In this document: positions 53,563 through 60,373 of the stretch, piece by piece
How the letters are laid out: the number at the start of each line of letters is the position of its first letter
How positions within the stretch are numbered: position 1 is the stretch's first letter
NCBI GenBank assembly: GCA_002413785.1
Contig: DHXR01000064.1
Span: 1-64,000, forward strand
Source: Mucilaginibacter sp. UBA5151
GTDB taxonomy: Bacteria; Bacteroidota; Bacteroidia; Sphingobacteriales; Sphingobacteriaceae
Direction of reading: 5' to 3'
Length of the DNA stretch: 64,000 nt
The notes under the pieces: generated by a model
Database searches by the model: none
Seen by the model: only the letters and a program-made list of their open reading frames with translations
Told to the model about the DNA's origin: nothing
Made by a program: the position numbers and the translations under genes

Positions 53563-54738
53563 CTATACCAACCTCCTTACCTTACTTTCAGGTGTAATTT
53601 TTAAACCATCGAGACCGGTGATGAGGTTTAAACCTGGCGTTTTGCCTGCTTCGAGGGTGCCTTTTTCGTCATCAATACCTAAATACTTTGCGCCATTTAT
53701 GGTGCCCCATTCTATAAGCCGGGCGGTACTCAATCCATGAAATTGTTGTTGAAGCGTACGCATTTCGCTTAATAAACATAAGCGCCCGTTTGAGGCGAGG
53801 CTATCCGTGCCGAGCATTATGTTAAAGCCCATGTCTGTAAACAACTCCACTTTTGGGAGCATGCCTTCGATGTATATATTGGCGTTAGGGCAAAAACACC
53901 AGTGTATGTTGCAGTCAAAACGTTTTGTAAAGTAAATATCTTTTAAATTAGTGAAGGTATTATGTACCAATAACACATCTTGTTTACCGGTCAGGAAATG
54001 CATAATAGATTGTATCGAATTACGGGCCTGCGGTTTAAAATAAGAAATGTCCATCCCCAAAGATTCATAAAGGTCAACAAAGCCACCTTTTTTATACCTG
54101 TAAAATTTGTTTTCATCTTCACTCTCCTGGTTATGCATACTGATGAGGTTATCGCCATCTTCCGCATGTTTCCGGATCAGCTTAAACAGCTCCTTTGACA
54201 CAGAATACGGTGCATGAGGAGTGATTGAGCATGATTGGGGCTTAAATTCCTTTTGTAAAGCAAGCGCGTGCTCAAATACCTGCGTAGCTCTGTCGGGCAA
54301 AAAACCAAAGCATTCAATAAAGCTATGGTAGTAAATTTTACTGCGGGCTTTAATCGGAATACTCATATTGGTATTTGAAATGTCGCCGACAGCTACAATT
54401 CCATTTTCGTACATTTCACTGTCGGCCCTGGTGGCAGCTTCACTTATTTCAAGGGCATCGGCCCCCCTTAGTTTTTGGACACCTTTTATGAAATTAACGA
54501 GCCCTTCTCCCTGCGCTATTTTGCCCTTCAGGTGCGAGAGTTCAAGGTGGCAGTGGGTGTTTATAAAACCAGGGCAGATGATGCCGCTAACCTGCTCAAT
54601 GGTTGCATGGTTTGATTCCGAATAATTATCAGGGCCGGTTACCGATATTATTTTACCAAAATTATCAACAGTAACTATCCCGTTTTTTATTGGGGCGGCA
54701 TTTACCGGGAAAACGTAATCGGCTTTAAAACTTTTCAT
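53563..54738 (-). CDS. amidohydrolase family protein (deaminase-like)
   Basis: A 391-residue cytosolic metal-dependent hydrolase of the amidohydrolase superfamily, nearest in pattern to the TrzN / SAH-deaminase / aminofutalosine deaminase branch. Metal ligands are visible in GFINTHCHLELSH (residues about 57-69), SITPHAPYSVS, SMHNQESEDE and MLGTDSLASNG. The N- and C-terminal segments form the small beta sandwich. Nucleoside or SAH-type deamination is plausible, but substrate cannot be read from sequence. It is divergent from rlmN with 65 bases between. Confidence 0.83.
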   Translation of the reverse strand: MKSFKADYVFPVNAAPIKNGIVTVDNFGKIISVTGPDNYSESNHATIEQVSGIICPGFINTHCHLELSHLKGKIAQGEGLVNFIKGVQKLRGADALEISEAATRADSEMYENGIVAVGDISNTNMSIPIKARSKIYYHSFIECFGFLPDRATQVFEHALALQKEFKPQSCSITPHAPYSVSKELFKLIRKHAEDGDNLISMHNQESEDENKFYRYKKGGFVDLYESLGMDISYFKPQARNSIQSIMHFLTGKQDVLLVHNTFTNLKDIYFTKRFDCNIHWCFCPNANIYIEGMLPKVELFTDMGFNIMLGTDSLASNGRLCLLSEMRTLQQQFHGLSTARLIEWGTINGAKYLGIDDEKGTLEAGKTPGLNLITGLDGLKITPESKVRRLV

Positions 54739-54791
54739 TTTTTAATACAAAAGAATGACTTTCAAAAAAGATAGTAGTTTTTTAAAATTAG

Positions 54792-54799
54792 TACTTTTG
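54792..54799 (+). promoter_or_regulatory. -7 box of rlmN
   Basis: TACTTTTG fits TAnnTTTG and ends four bases before the GTG start at 54804. No well-spaced TTTG lies upstream. It implies a leaderless transcript with GTG initiation. Confidence 0.5.
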
Positions 54800-54803
54800 C
54801 AGC

Positions 54804-55865
54804 GTGAACCCTGCAAATAATAAAATAGACATCCGTAGCCTTAGCCTTGAAGCCCTGCAGGAACATTTTACCGGGTTTGGGGAAAAAAGTTTTAGGGCGA
54901 AACAAGTATATGAATGGCTTTGGAAAAAATCATGCTTTACTTTTGACGAGATGAGCAATGTTTCAAAAGAACTCCGTACTAAACTTTCCGAAAATTTCTC
55001 CATCAACCACGTCAAAATAAATAGTTCCCAGTTTAGTTCCGACAAAACTATAAAAAATTCTTTTGTTTTATTCGATAATCATTTAATAGAAGGTGTTTTA
55101 ATTCCAACTCCCGGCAGGATGACCGCTTGTGTATCGTCGCAGGTGGGGTGTAGCTTAACCTGTAAGTTTTGCGCTACAGGCTATATGGAGCGTAAACGCA
55201 ATTTAAACGCAGATGAAATTTACGACCAGGTAGTGCTGATTGACCGCCAGGCCAGGGAAAATTATGGCATTCCTTTATCCAATATTGTATATATGGGCAT
55301 GGGCGAACCTTTGCTGAATTACAAAAATGTGATGGAATCTGTCGAAAAATTGACTTCGGAAGACGGGCTGAATATGGCCGCCAAAAGGATCACGGTATCA
55401 ACTGCCGGCATAGCTAAAATGATCAAAAAATTAGGTGATGACGAGGTGAAATTTAACCTTGCTTTATCATTACATGCCGCCAATGATGAAAAACGGAACA
55501 CCATTATGCCCATTAATGAGCAAAACTCGTTAAAATCATTGGCTGAGGCTTTAAAATATTATTACGCCAAAACCAAAAACCCTGTAACCTACGAGTATAT
55601 TGTTTTCGATGGCGTTAACGATACCCTGCAGGACGCGGCTGAACTGGCCCGTTTTTGCAAACATTTGCCCTGTAAAGTAAATATCATTGAATATAACCCC
55701 ATTTCATTCGCCAGCTATATTAATGCAGGCGAAGATAAAATTGAAGCATTTGCCGAATATTTGCGCAACCATGGCATCAACACCAACTTACGCCGCAGCC
55801 GCGGAAAGGATATTGACGCTGCCTGCGGGCAGTTGGCCATAAAAGAAGTGGCAAAAGTTTCTTAA
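54804..55865 (+). CDS. rlmN: 23S rRNA (A2503-C2) / tRNA (A37-C2) methyltransferase RlmN
   Basis: RlmN methylates C2 of A2503 in 23S rRNA and A37 in some tRNAs by radical SAM chemistry. The cluster cysteines are Cys116, Cys120 and Cys123 (GCSLTCKFCATGYM); the methyl-carrying pair corresponds to Cys109 (TACVSSQ) and the cysteine in IDAACGQLA near residue 343. Length (353) is normal. The start is GTG, supported by the promoter box just before it. The last four bases overlap the converging small gene at 55862. Confidence 0.95.
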   Translation: MNPANNKIDIRSLSLEALQEHFTGFGEKSFRAKQVYEWLWKKSCFTFDEMSNVSKELRTKLSENFSINHVKINSSQFSSDKTIKNSFVLFDNHLIEGVLIPTPGRMTACVSSQVGCSLTCKFCATGYMERKRNLNADEIYDQVVLIDRQARENYGIPLSNIVYMGMGEPLLNYKNVMESVEKLTSEDGLNMAAKRITVSTAGIAKMIKKLGDDEVKFNLALSLHAANDEKRNTIMPINEQNSLKSLAEALKYYYAKTKNPVTYEYIVFDGVNDTLQDAAELARFCKHLPCKVNIIEYNPISFASYINAGEDKIEAFAEYLRNHGINTNLRRSRGKDIDAACGQLAIKEVAKVS

Positions 55866-56068
55866 ATACAATGGCTTTTGAAAAATAAATCAAGATTTTC
55901 GATCTTTTTGGTTTTTCCCGATCTGGCATCGGCAATAGCCCTTTTTGTAACGCTATTTGGCTGCACTTCTTCTTCAACAACTTGAAGGATTTTAACATTA
56001 AGCCTTTTCGCAAGTTTCCCGAACAAGTCCCTGTCTTTATCTGGTATTTGTATAGTTAAAGTTGTCAT
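55862..56068 (-). CDS. small antitoxin-like protein
   Basis: A 68-residue protein: a short beta strand TTLTIQIPDKD, a helical middle (DLFGKLAKRLNVKILQVVEEE) and a basic end. The N-terminal strand followed by a helix is seen in antitoxin-like DUF2683/ribbon-helix-helix-type small proteins. No toxin gene lies on either side, so if this is an antitoxin it is an orphan. Its stop overlaps the end of rlmN on the opposite strand by four bases. Confidence 0.55.
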   Translation of the reverse strand: MTTLTIQIPDKDRDLFGKLAKRLNVKILQVVEEEVQPNSVTKRAIADARSGKTKKIENLDLFFKSHCI

Positions 56069-56177
56069 GACATTTTTGAGAAATTCTATCCAACGTTATC
56101 ATACAAATTTAGATAAATTTTTAATCCGGGACAACGTCGTATTTTTAAATGTGAAGCATTTAAGCTAACTTCATCCC

Positions 56178-56876
56178 ATGAAGGTTAAAAGCACCTACCT
56201 GGCCGATTTTATTTCCTTATTATTTCCCGAACTCTGCGCTGCATGCAGGGAAAGCCTGGTGGCCAACGAGCATTTAATATGTACCGGCTGTCTTTTCAAT
56301 TTGCCATTCACCAACTTCCATTTACAAGCCGATAATATAGTTGCGCAGCAGTTTTGGGGTAAATTGCCGCTTGAAGGTGCGTACGCCCTTCTGTATTTTA
56401 CCAAAGGCGGCAAAACCCAGAACCTGATGCACCAGTTTAAATATAAAGGGATGCGGCAAATTGGCAATCTATTGGGAAATATAGCCGGGGAGCAGCTGAC
56501 CAAGAGCGAAATATTTAAAACAGCCGACCTGATAGTACCTGTCCCTTTGCATAGAAAAAGGATGCGACAACGCGGCTATAACCAGAGCGCCTGTTTTGCC
56601 GAAGGCCTGTCCGAAAAAATAAATGCCCGTGTTGAAGATAATAACCTGGTACGCGAAGTTGCAACAGAAACCCAAACCCATAAATCGCGGTTTGCCAGGT
56701 TTGAAAACATGAAAGAGGTTTTTAATGTAAAGCACCCTGAAAAATTAGCCAATAAACATATCTTACTGGTTGATGATGTGATAACAACCGGTTCAACGCT
56801 GGAGGCCTGCGGCGCGGAATTGCTTAAAATCCCCGGACTAAAGTTAAGTATCGCTACTATCGCTTACGCGGAGTAG
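56178..56876 (+). CDS. comF: ComF family phosphoribosyltransferase-like protein
   Basis: ComF-type proteins are needed for DNA uptake in competent bacteria and have a PRTase fold. The N-terminal zinc-finger-like part has CAAC and CTGC pairs (residues about 18-38); the PRTase loop ILLVDDVITTGSTLEACG is near residues 195-212; RMRQRGYNQSACFAEGL is the other family mark. Length (232) is normal. The single-stranded DNA helicase function is known for some homologues only. Confidence 0.9.
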   Translation: MKVKSTYLADFISLLFPELCAACRESLVANEHLICTGCLFNLPFTNFHLQADNIVAQQFWGKLPLEGAYALLYFTKGGKTQNLMHQFKYKGMRQIGNLLGNIAGEQLTKSEIFKTADLIVPVPLHRKRMRQRGYNQSACFAEGLSEKINARVEDNNLVREVATETQTHKSRFARFENMKEVFNVKHPEKLANKHILLVDDVITTGSTLEACGAELLKIPGLKLSIATIAYAE

Positions 56877-56885
56877 CACACAGGA

Positions 56886-57095
56886 TCATTTTTCTGGAAC
56901 TTTACATGTTTTTATACCAAACAAGGTATATAAAGGGCAAAAACTGATGAAACTTGTTAAAATGAAAACACCCGCGACTACTAATAAAATCACGGCTAAA
57001 GTGCCTGATATGGTACCGAAGTAATACAGGATAATGATGGCGATTGCCACTAAAACCCGTAGCAGACGGTCGATAGTTCCCATGTTCTTTTTCAT
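56886..57095 (-). CDS. DUF2892 family small membrane protein
   Basis: A 69-residue inner membrane protein with two helices (about residues 13-30 and 33-52) and the family pattern MGTIDRLLRVLVAIAI...FCPLYTLFGIKTC. Two cysteines near the end (FCPLY and KTCK) are typical. The family often accompanies rhodanese or thiosulfate enzymes, but none is next to it here. It converges on comF with 9 bases between. Confidence 0.8.
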   Translation of the reverse strand: MKKNMGTIDRLLRVLVAIAIIILYYFGTISGTLAVILLVVAGVFILTSFISFCPLYTLFGIKTCKVPEK

Positions 57096-57174
57096 AATGT
57101 TTTAATATTAGTTATTCAAAACTAATGATTTAAATACCTGATTATGCAACTTATGTTACATTTGAAAGGAGGAT

Positions 57175-57207
57175 CAGACTTACGAAGTTCAAAACGTCGT
57201 AAGTCTC
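57175..57207. repeat. GACTTACG-word hairpin upstream of the pilin-like genes
   Basis: AGACTTACGA (57176-57185) pairs with TCGTAAGTCT (57197-57206) over an 11-base loop. There is no T-run. It lies about 70 bases before the first DUF4402 gene and belongs to the short-word palindromes seen elsewhere, though a regulatory role for the downstream locus is possible. Confidence 0.6.
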
Positions 57208-57273
57208 TGGATAAAAATTACTTAAAACACAATTTAATAATTTTTGTTACGCTAAAATAAATATAACACTTAA

Positions 57274-57780
57274 ATGAAAAAGTTATATCTATCCTTGTTT
57301 ATTGCCTTTTTAAGCGCAGGCTTTGCCGCCCGGGTTTTGGCGCAGGTTTCGGCTACTGCAAATGCTACCGCTACAATTATTACAGCTATAGGTATTGTAA
57401 AAAACACCGATATGAATTTTGGTAATCTGGCAACAAACGGAAGCGCCGGGACTGTTGTTTTGGCCCCTGGCGGCAACCGTTCTGCTACGGGCGGCGCAAC
57501 GCTGCCTGCAAGCACCGGCACTGTTTCCGCCGCCTCTTTTACTATTACAGGTGCAGGCTCCAGCACTTATTCCATCACGCTGCCCAGCTCGGTAACTATA
57601 TCAAGCGGCGGTAATACCATGACGGTTAACACCTTTACCAGTACGCCGTCGGGTACCGGCACCTTATCATCAGGCTCACAAACCCTTAATGTAGGCGCTA
57701 CCTTAAATGTAAGCTCCCCGCAGGCGGCAGGGACATACACCTCGGCCACCGCTTTTACGGTTACTGTTAATTATAACTAA
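57274..57780 (+). CDS. DUF4402 secreted pilin-like protein 1
   Basis: A 168-residue exported protein of the DUF4402 family. Signal peptide residues 1-24 (ending VLAQ). The mature chain starts with an alternating stretch VSATANATATIITAIGI, like the N-terminal donor strand of chaperone-usher pilins, continues TDMNFGNLATNGSAGTVVL, and ends in a strand FTVTVNYN. It is rich in Thr, Ser, Ala and Gly with no cysteine. A near-duplicate follows after 63 bases, then a PapD-like chaperone. I infer that it is a fibre subunit; DUF4402 has no proven function that I know of. Confidence 0.8.
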   Translation: MKKLYLSLFIAFLSAGFAARVLAQVSATANATATIITAIGIVKNTDMNFGNLATNGSAGTVVLAPGGNRSATGGATLPASTGTVSAASFTITGAGSSTYSITLPSSVTISSGGNTMTVNTFTSTPSGTGTLSSGSQTLNVGATLNVSSPQAAGTYTSATAFTVTVNYN

Positions 57781-57843
57781 AAAAATAATTTATTTAAAAC
57801 ACAAAATAATAATTTCTACTATATCAATTAAAATAAAACAAAA

Positions 57844-58350
57844 ATGAAAAAATTATTTGTTTCCCTGGGCATTGCCCTTGTAAGTGCAGCTTTTGCTGCT
57901 ACTGCTTTCGCACAAGCTTCGGCTACTGCAAATGCGTGTTGTACAATTGTTACACCTATCGGCATTTCAAAAACCACTGATATGAATTTTGGCAATGTGG
58001 CAACGGATGGAACTGCCGGTACAGTTGTTTTGGACCCTGCCAGTACCCGTACTTCAACGGGCGGTGTAACGCTTCCTGTAAACGCCGGTACGGTTACTGC
58101 CGCCTCTTTTACAGTTACAGGCTCAGAAGCTTACACATATTCTATCACGCTGCCAGGTTCTGTAACTATAACATACGGTGCTAATACCATGACGGTTAAT
58201 ACCTTTACCAGCTCACCGGCAACTACCGGAACCTTAACAGCTGGTACACAAACGCTTAATGTGGGAGCCACTTTAAATATAGGGTCATCACAGGCAGCAG
58301 GGGCATACGCTTCAACCACCCCTTTTACGGTTACTGTTAATTATAATTAA
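57844..58350 (+). CDS. DUF4402 secreted pilin-like protein 2
   Basis: A 168-residue paralogue of the preceding protein, the same length and well conserved along its whole length (signal peptide 1-24, TDMNFGNVATDGTAGTVVLDP, identical end FTVTVNYN). The clearest difference is a Cys-Cys pair in the N-terminal strand (SATANACCTIVTPIGI) where the first protein has Thr-Ala. The duplication suggests major and minor subunits or recent amplification. The chaperone gene starts 43 bases later. Confidence 0.8.
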   Translation: MKKLFVSLGIALVSAAFAATAFAQASATANACCTIVTPIGISKTTDMNFGNVATDGTAGTVVLDPASTRTSTGGVTLPVNAGTVTAASFTVTGSEAYTYSITLPGSVTITYGANTMTVNTFTSSPATTGTLTAGTQTLNVGATLNIGSSQAAGAYASTTPFTVTVNYN

Positions 58351-58393
58351 AACAATGCGTACATAATTACTATCAAATCAAATACTCTCCATC

Positions 58394-59299
58394 ATGAAAA
58401 AAAATGTAATATTCAGGAGTTTTGGATTAAAAAAGGTCATTGGCCTTGTTTATATCTTATCGGGACTGTTCATTTATTGCGTAGTTTCGGCCCCGCGGGC
58501 TTTGGCCCAGGGCAATTTGGTCATTATGCCCATAAGGGTGGTTTTTGATGGAGGGGGGGGAGGCAAAAGGACCCAGGAGCTTAATTTAGCAAATACAGGC
58601 AACGATACCATTAAATACCTGATCTCTGTTGTTCAATACAGGATGATGGATGACGGTACTTTTGAAAGTATCACATTACCGGATCCCGGCCAGAATTTTG
58701 CAGACAAAAATTTCCGGTTTTTCCCGCAGAGTGTGGTTCTCGCTCCCCTCGACGCCCAAACTATAAAAATACAGCTCATCAATATCAGCGATTTAAAACC
58801 GGGCGAATACAGGTCACATTTATATATCAGGGCCGTGCCGGATGAGAAGCCACTTGGTGAAACGGCGGCAGTGACGGTTAAAAATGGCATAACGATAAAG
58901 TTAATACCTGTATATGGGATTTCAATCCCTGTAATTATCCGCAAAGGCGAATCAACAAGCAATGTAACGCTTTCTAATTCTTCGCTCGGGATTGATCCTT
59001 CGGAAGGGTCCAAATTGAAAATGACTTTTAACCGTTCGGGCAATATGTCGGTATATGGGGATATTACAGTTGATTATATTTCGGAACAAGGTATAAAAAC
59101 CAGGGTTGGCATAGCAAACGGATTTGCTATTTATACGCCCAATAAAACCCGTCATTTCATCCTTAACCTTGATGAAAACCAAAAAGTAAATTATCACCAG
59201 GGTAAATTACACGTGGTATATGCAGCGCAACCGGTGGTGATGAGTTGCTGTGATATTAAAACCATAAAATTTGCTGAAGGCGATTTGATATTGCATTGA
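58394..59299 (+). CDS. PapD-like fimbrial chaperone
   Basis: A 301-residue periplasmic protein with a long signal peptide (residues about 1-39, ending RALAQ). The N-terminal immunoglobulin-like domain begins NLVIMPIRVVFDGGG..KRTQELNLANTGNDTIKYLISV, the usual start of pilus chaperones; the stretch FFPQSVVLAPLDAQTIKIQLINISDLKPGEYRSHLYI corresponds to the F1-G1 region that donates a strand to subunits. A second domain follows from about residue 185 and a CC pair (MSCCDIKT) lies near the end. It is longer than classic chaperones. Position between pilin-like and usher-like genes supports the call. Confidence 0.72.
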   Translation: MKKNVIFRSFGLKKVIGLVYILSGLFIYCVVSAPRALAQGNLVIMPIRVVFDGGGGGKRTQELNLANTGNDTIKYLISVVQYRMMDDGTFESITLPDPGQNFADKNFRFFPQSVVLAPLDAQTIKIQLINISDLKPGEYRSHLYIRAVPDEKPLGETAAVTVKNGITIKLIPVYGISIPVIIRKGESTSNVTLSNSSLGIDPSEGSKLKMTFNRSGNMSVYGDITVDYISEQGIKTRVGIANGFAIYTPNKTRHFILNLDENQKVNYHQGKLHVVYAAQPVVMSCCDIKTIKFAEGDLILH

Positions 59300-59356
59300 G
59301 GATAGCGCCTGCAATACCCGGCGCGCAAGCCCTTTTTTAAAGCAGGGGGCGGTGCG

Positions 59357-59450
59357 ATTCCCCTCTTGAGAGGGGTGCAGGGGTGTGTTAACCGGCATGT
59401 CTGTCAAGCATATTCGCTAAACACACCCCTGCCCCTCTCAAGAGGGGAAC
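59357..59450. repeat. long GC-rich inverted repeat, copy A
   Basis: Arms TTCCCCTCTTGAGAGGGG...CAGGGGTGTGTT (59358-59389) and AACACACCCCTG...CCCCTCTCAAGAGGGGAA (59419-59449) match apart from a two-base bulge, around a 29-base loop. The flank TGCGA before it matches the inverted flank of copy B at 60293-60299. It lies between the chaperone gene and the next gene. Confidence 0.88.
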
Positions 59451-59494
59451 CCGGTGCGCAAGAGGGGAGTTATTGTGTTCAAAAATTTACGGAT

Positions 59495-60064
59495 ATGAAA
59501 AAGTTGTTTTTTTTGGTTATCCTGCTTTCCTTTTCTGTCAGGATTTGTGCGCAAACCGTGGTAGTGACAGACGACGCCGCCTATACCACAGGGCAGGCAT
59601 CGTCCGTGCTCGATGTTAAATCAACATCAAAAGGCTTTCTGGCCCCCCGCGTTACCAATGCGCAGCGTACAGCAATAGTATCCCCAACGGATGGGTTACT
59701 TGTATATCAAACCGACGGCACCAAAGGGTTTTATAATTATAACGCCACGCTGGCGGCATGGGTATTCCTTTCGGGGGGTACAGGCACAGGCGCCTTAACA
59801 AACGTTATTAAAACCAGTTTTACCATTACCAATACAACAAGCATTAAAAATAATAGCCCGAACGTGACAATAACAGTAACTGTAACCGGGGCACAGGTTA
59901 ATGCAACCCTCCTAATTAACCCAAGGACTGCTTTAGCTGACGGGATCTCAATTGCATGGTCATTTGTGACCAGTGCTAACAATGTTGAAATTAGCTTTGT
60001 CAATGCGTCTCCTTCAAGTGAAACAATAGGAACTGTTGTTTTTGATATTACAGTTATTCAATAG
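59495..60064 (+). CDS. secreted protein with surface-protein N-terminal module
   Basis: A 189-residue exported protein: signal peptide 1-19 (ending ICAQ), then a module SSVLDVKSTSKGFLAPRVTNAQRTAIVSPTDGLLVYQTDG, a pattern that opens many Bacteroidota cell-surface and tail-fibre-like proteins, then a beta-rich C-terminus ending VVFDITVIQ that looks like a final pilin strand. ATG 59495 is used; the frame stays open back to 59366 only because it crosses the inverted repeat. It is flanked on both sides by copies of that repeat, so it may be a later arrival in the locus. Confidence 0.6.
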   Translation: MKKLFFLVILLSFSVRICAQTVVVTDDAAYTTGQASSVLDVKSTSKGFLAPRVTNAQRTAIVSPTDGLLVYQTDGTKGFYNYNATLAAWVFLSGGTGTGALTNVIKTSFTITNTTSIKNNSPNVTITVTVTGAQVNATLLINPRTALADGISIAWSFVTSANNVEISFVNASPSSETIGTVVFDITVIQ

Positions 60065-60373
60065 TAAGGGTATAACTATGACGATTGGTATGGCTAAGTG
60101 CAGCCGGTAATTTAAAATATAATATGCGTGTTTAGTGATTGGAAATTCGCACAATAATAATCATAATGAATAGATAATGTGAACGTTATGGCAACTCCCC
60201 TCTTGAGAGGGGGTGCGTCCGGTTGTGTTGTGGCGGGGGTGTGTTAGCCGATATAACCGTTAACACACCCCTCCACCCCTCTCAAGAGGGGAATCGCACA
60301 GGCCGTTGCCTTTAATTCGCTCTATTCCTTATTGTTCAATTAAAAAGAAGTTTAAAATCGTTATTCAATAATA
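60065..60373. other. 309-base gap between secreted protein genes
   Basis: The gap holds AT-rich sequence (60065-60190), the GC-rich inverted repeat copy B, and about 75 bases of AT-rich sequence before the next ATG that may contain a promoter. No open frame or RNA gene is supported. Confidence 0.5.
60195..60293. repeat. long GC-rich inverted repeat, copy B
   Basis: CTCCCCTCTTGAGAGGGGGTG and GGGGGTGTGTTA face TAACACACCCCTCCACCCCTCTCAAGAGGGG, around a loop that differs from copy A and an inserted GTCCGGTTGTGTTGTGG. The two copies, 840 bases apart, flank the gene at 59495-60064 with related outer ends in inverted orientation. Confidence 0.85.

Noticed and set aside
59366..59494. N-terminal extension of the gene at 59495
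   Set aside because: The added codons lie in the GC-rich inverted repeat and would bury the signal peptide; ATG 59495 gives a standard signal peptide.
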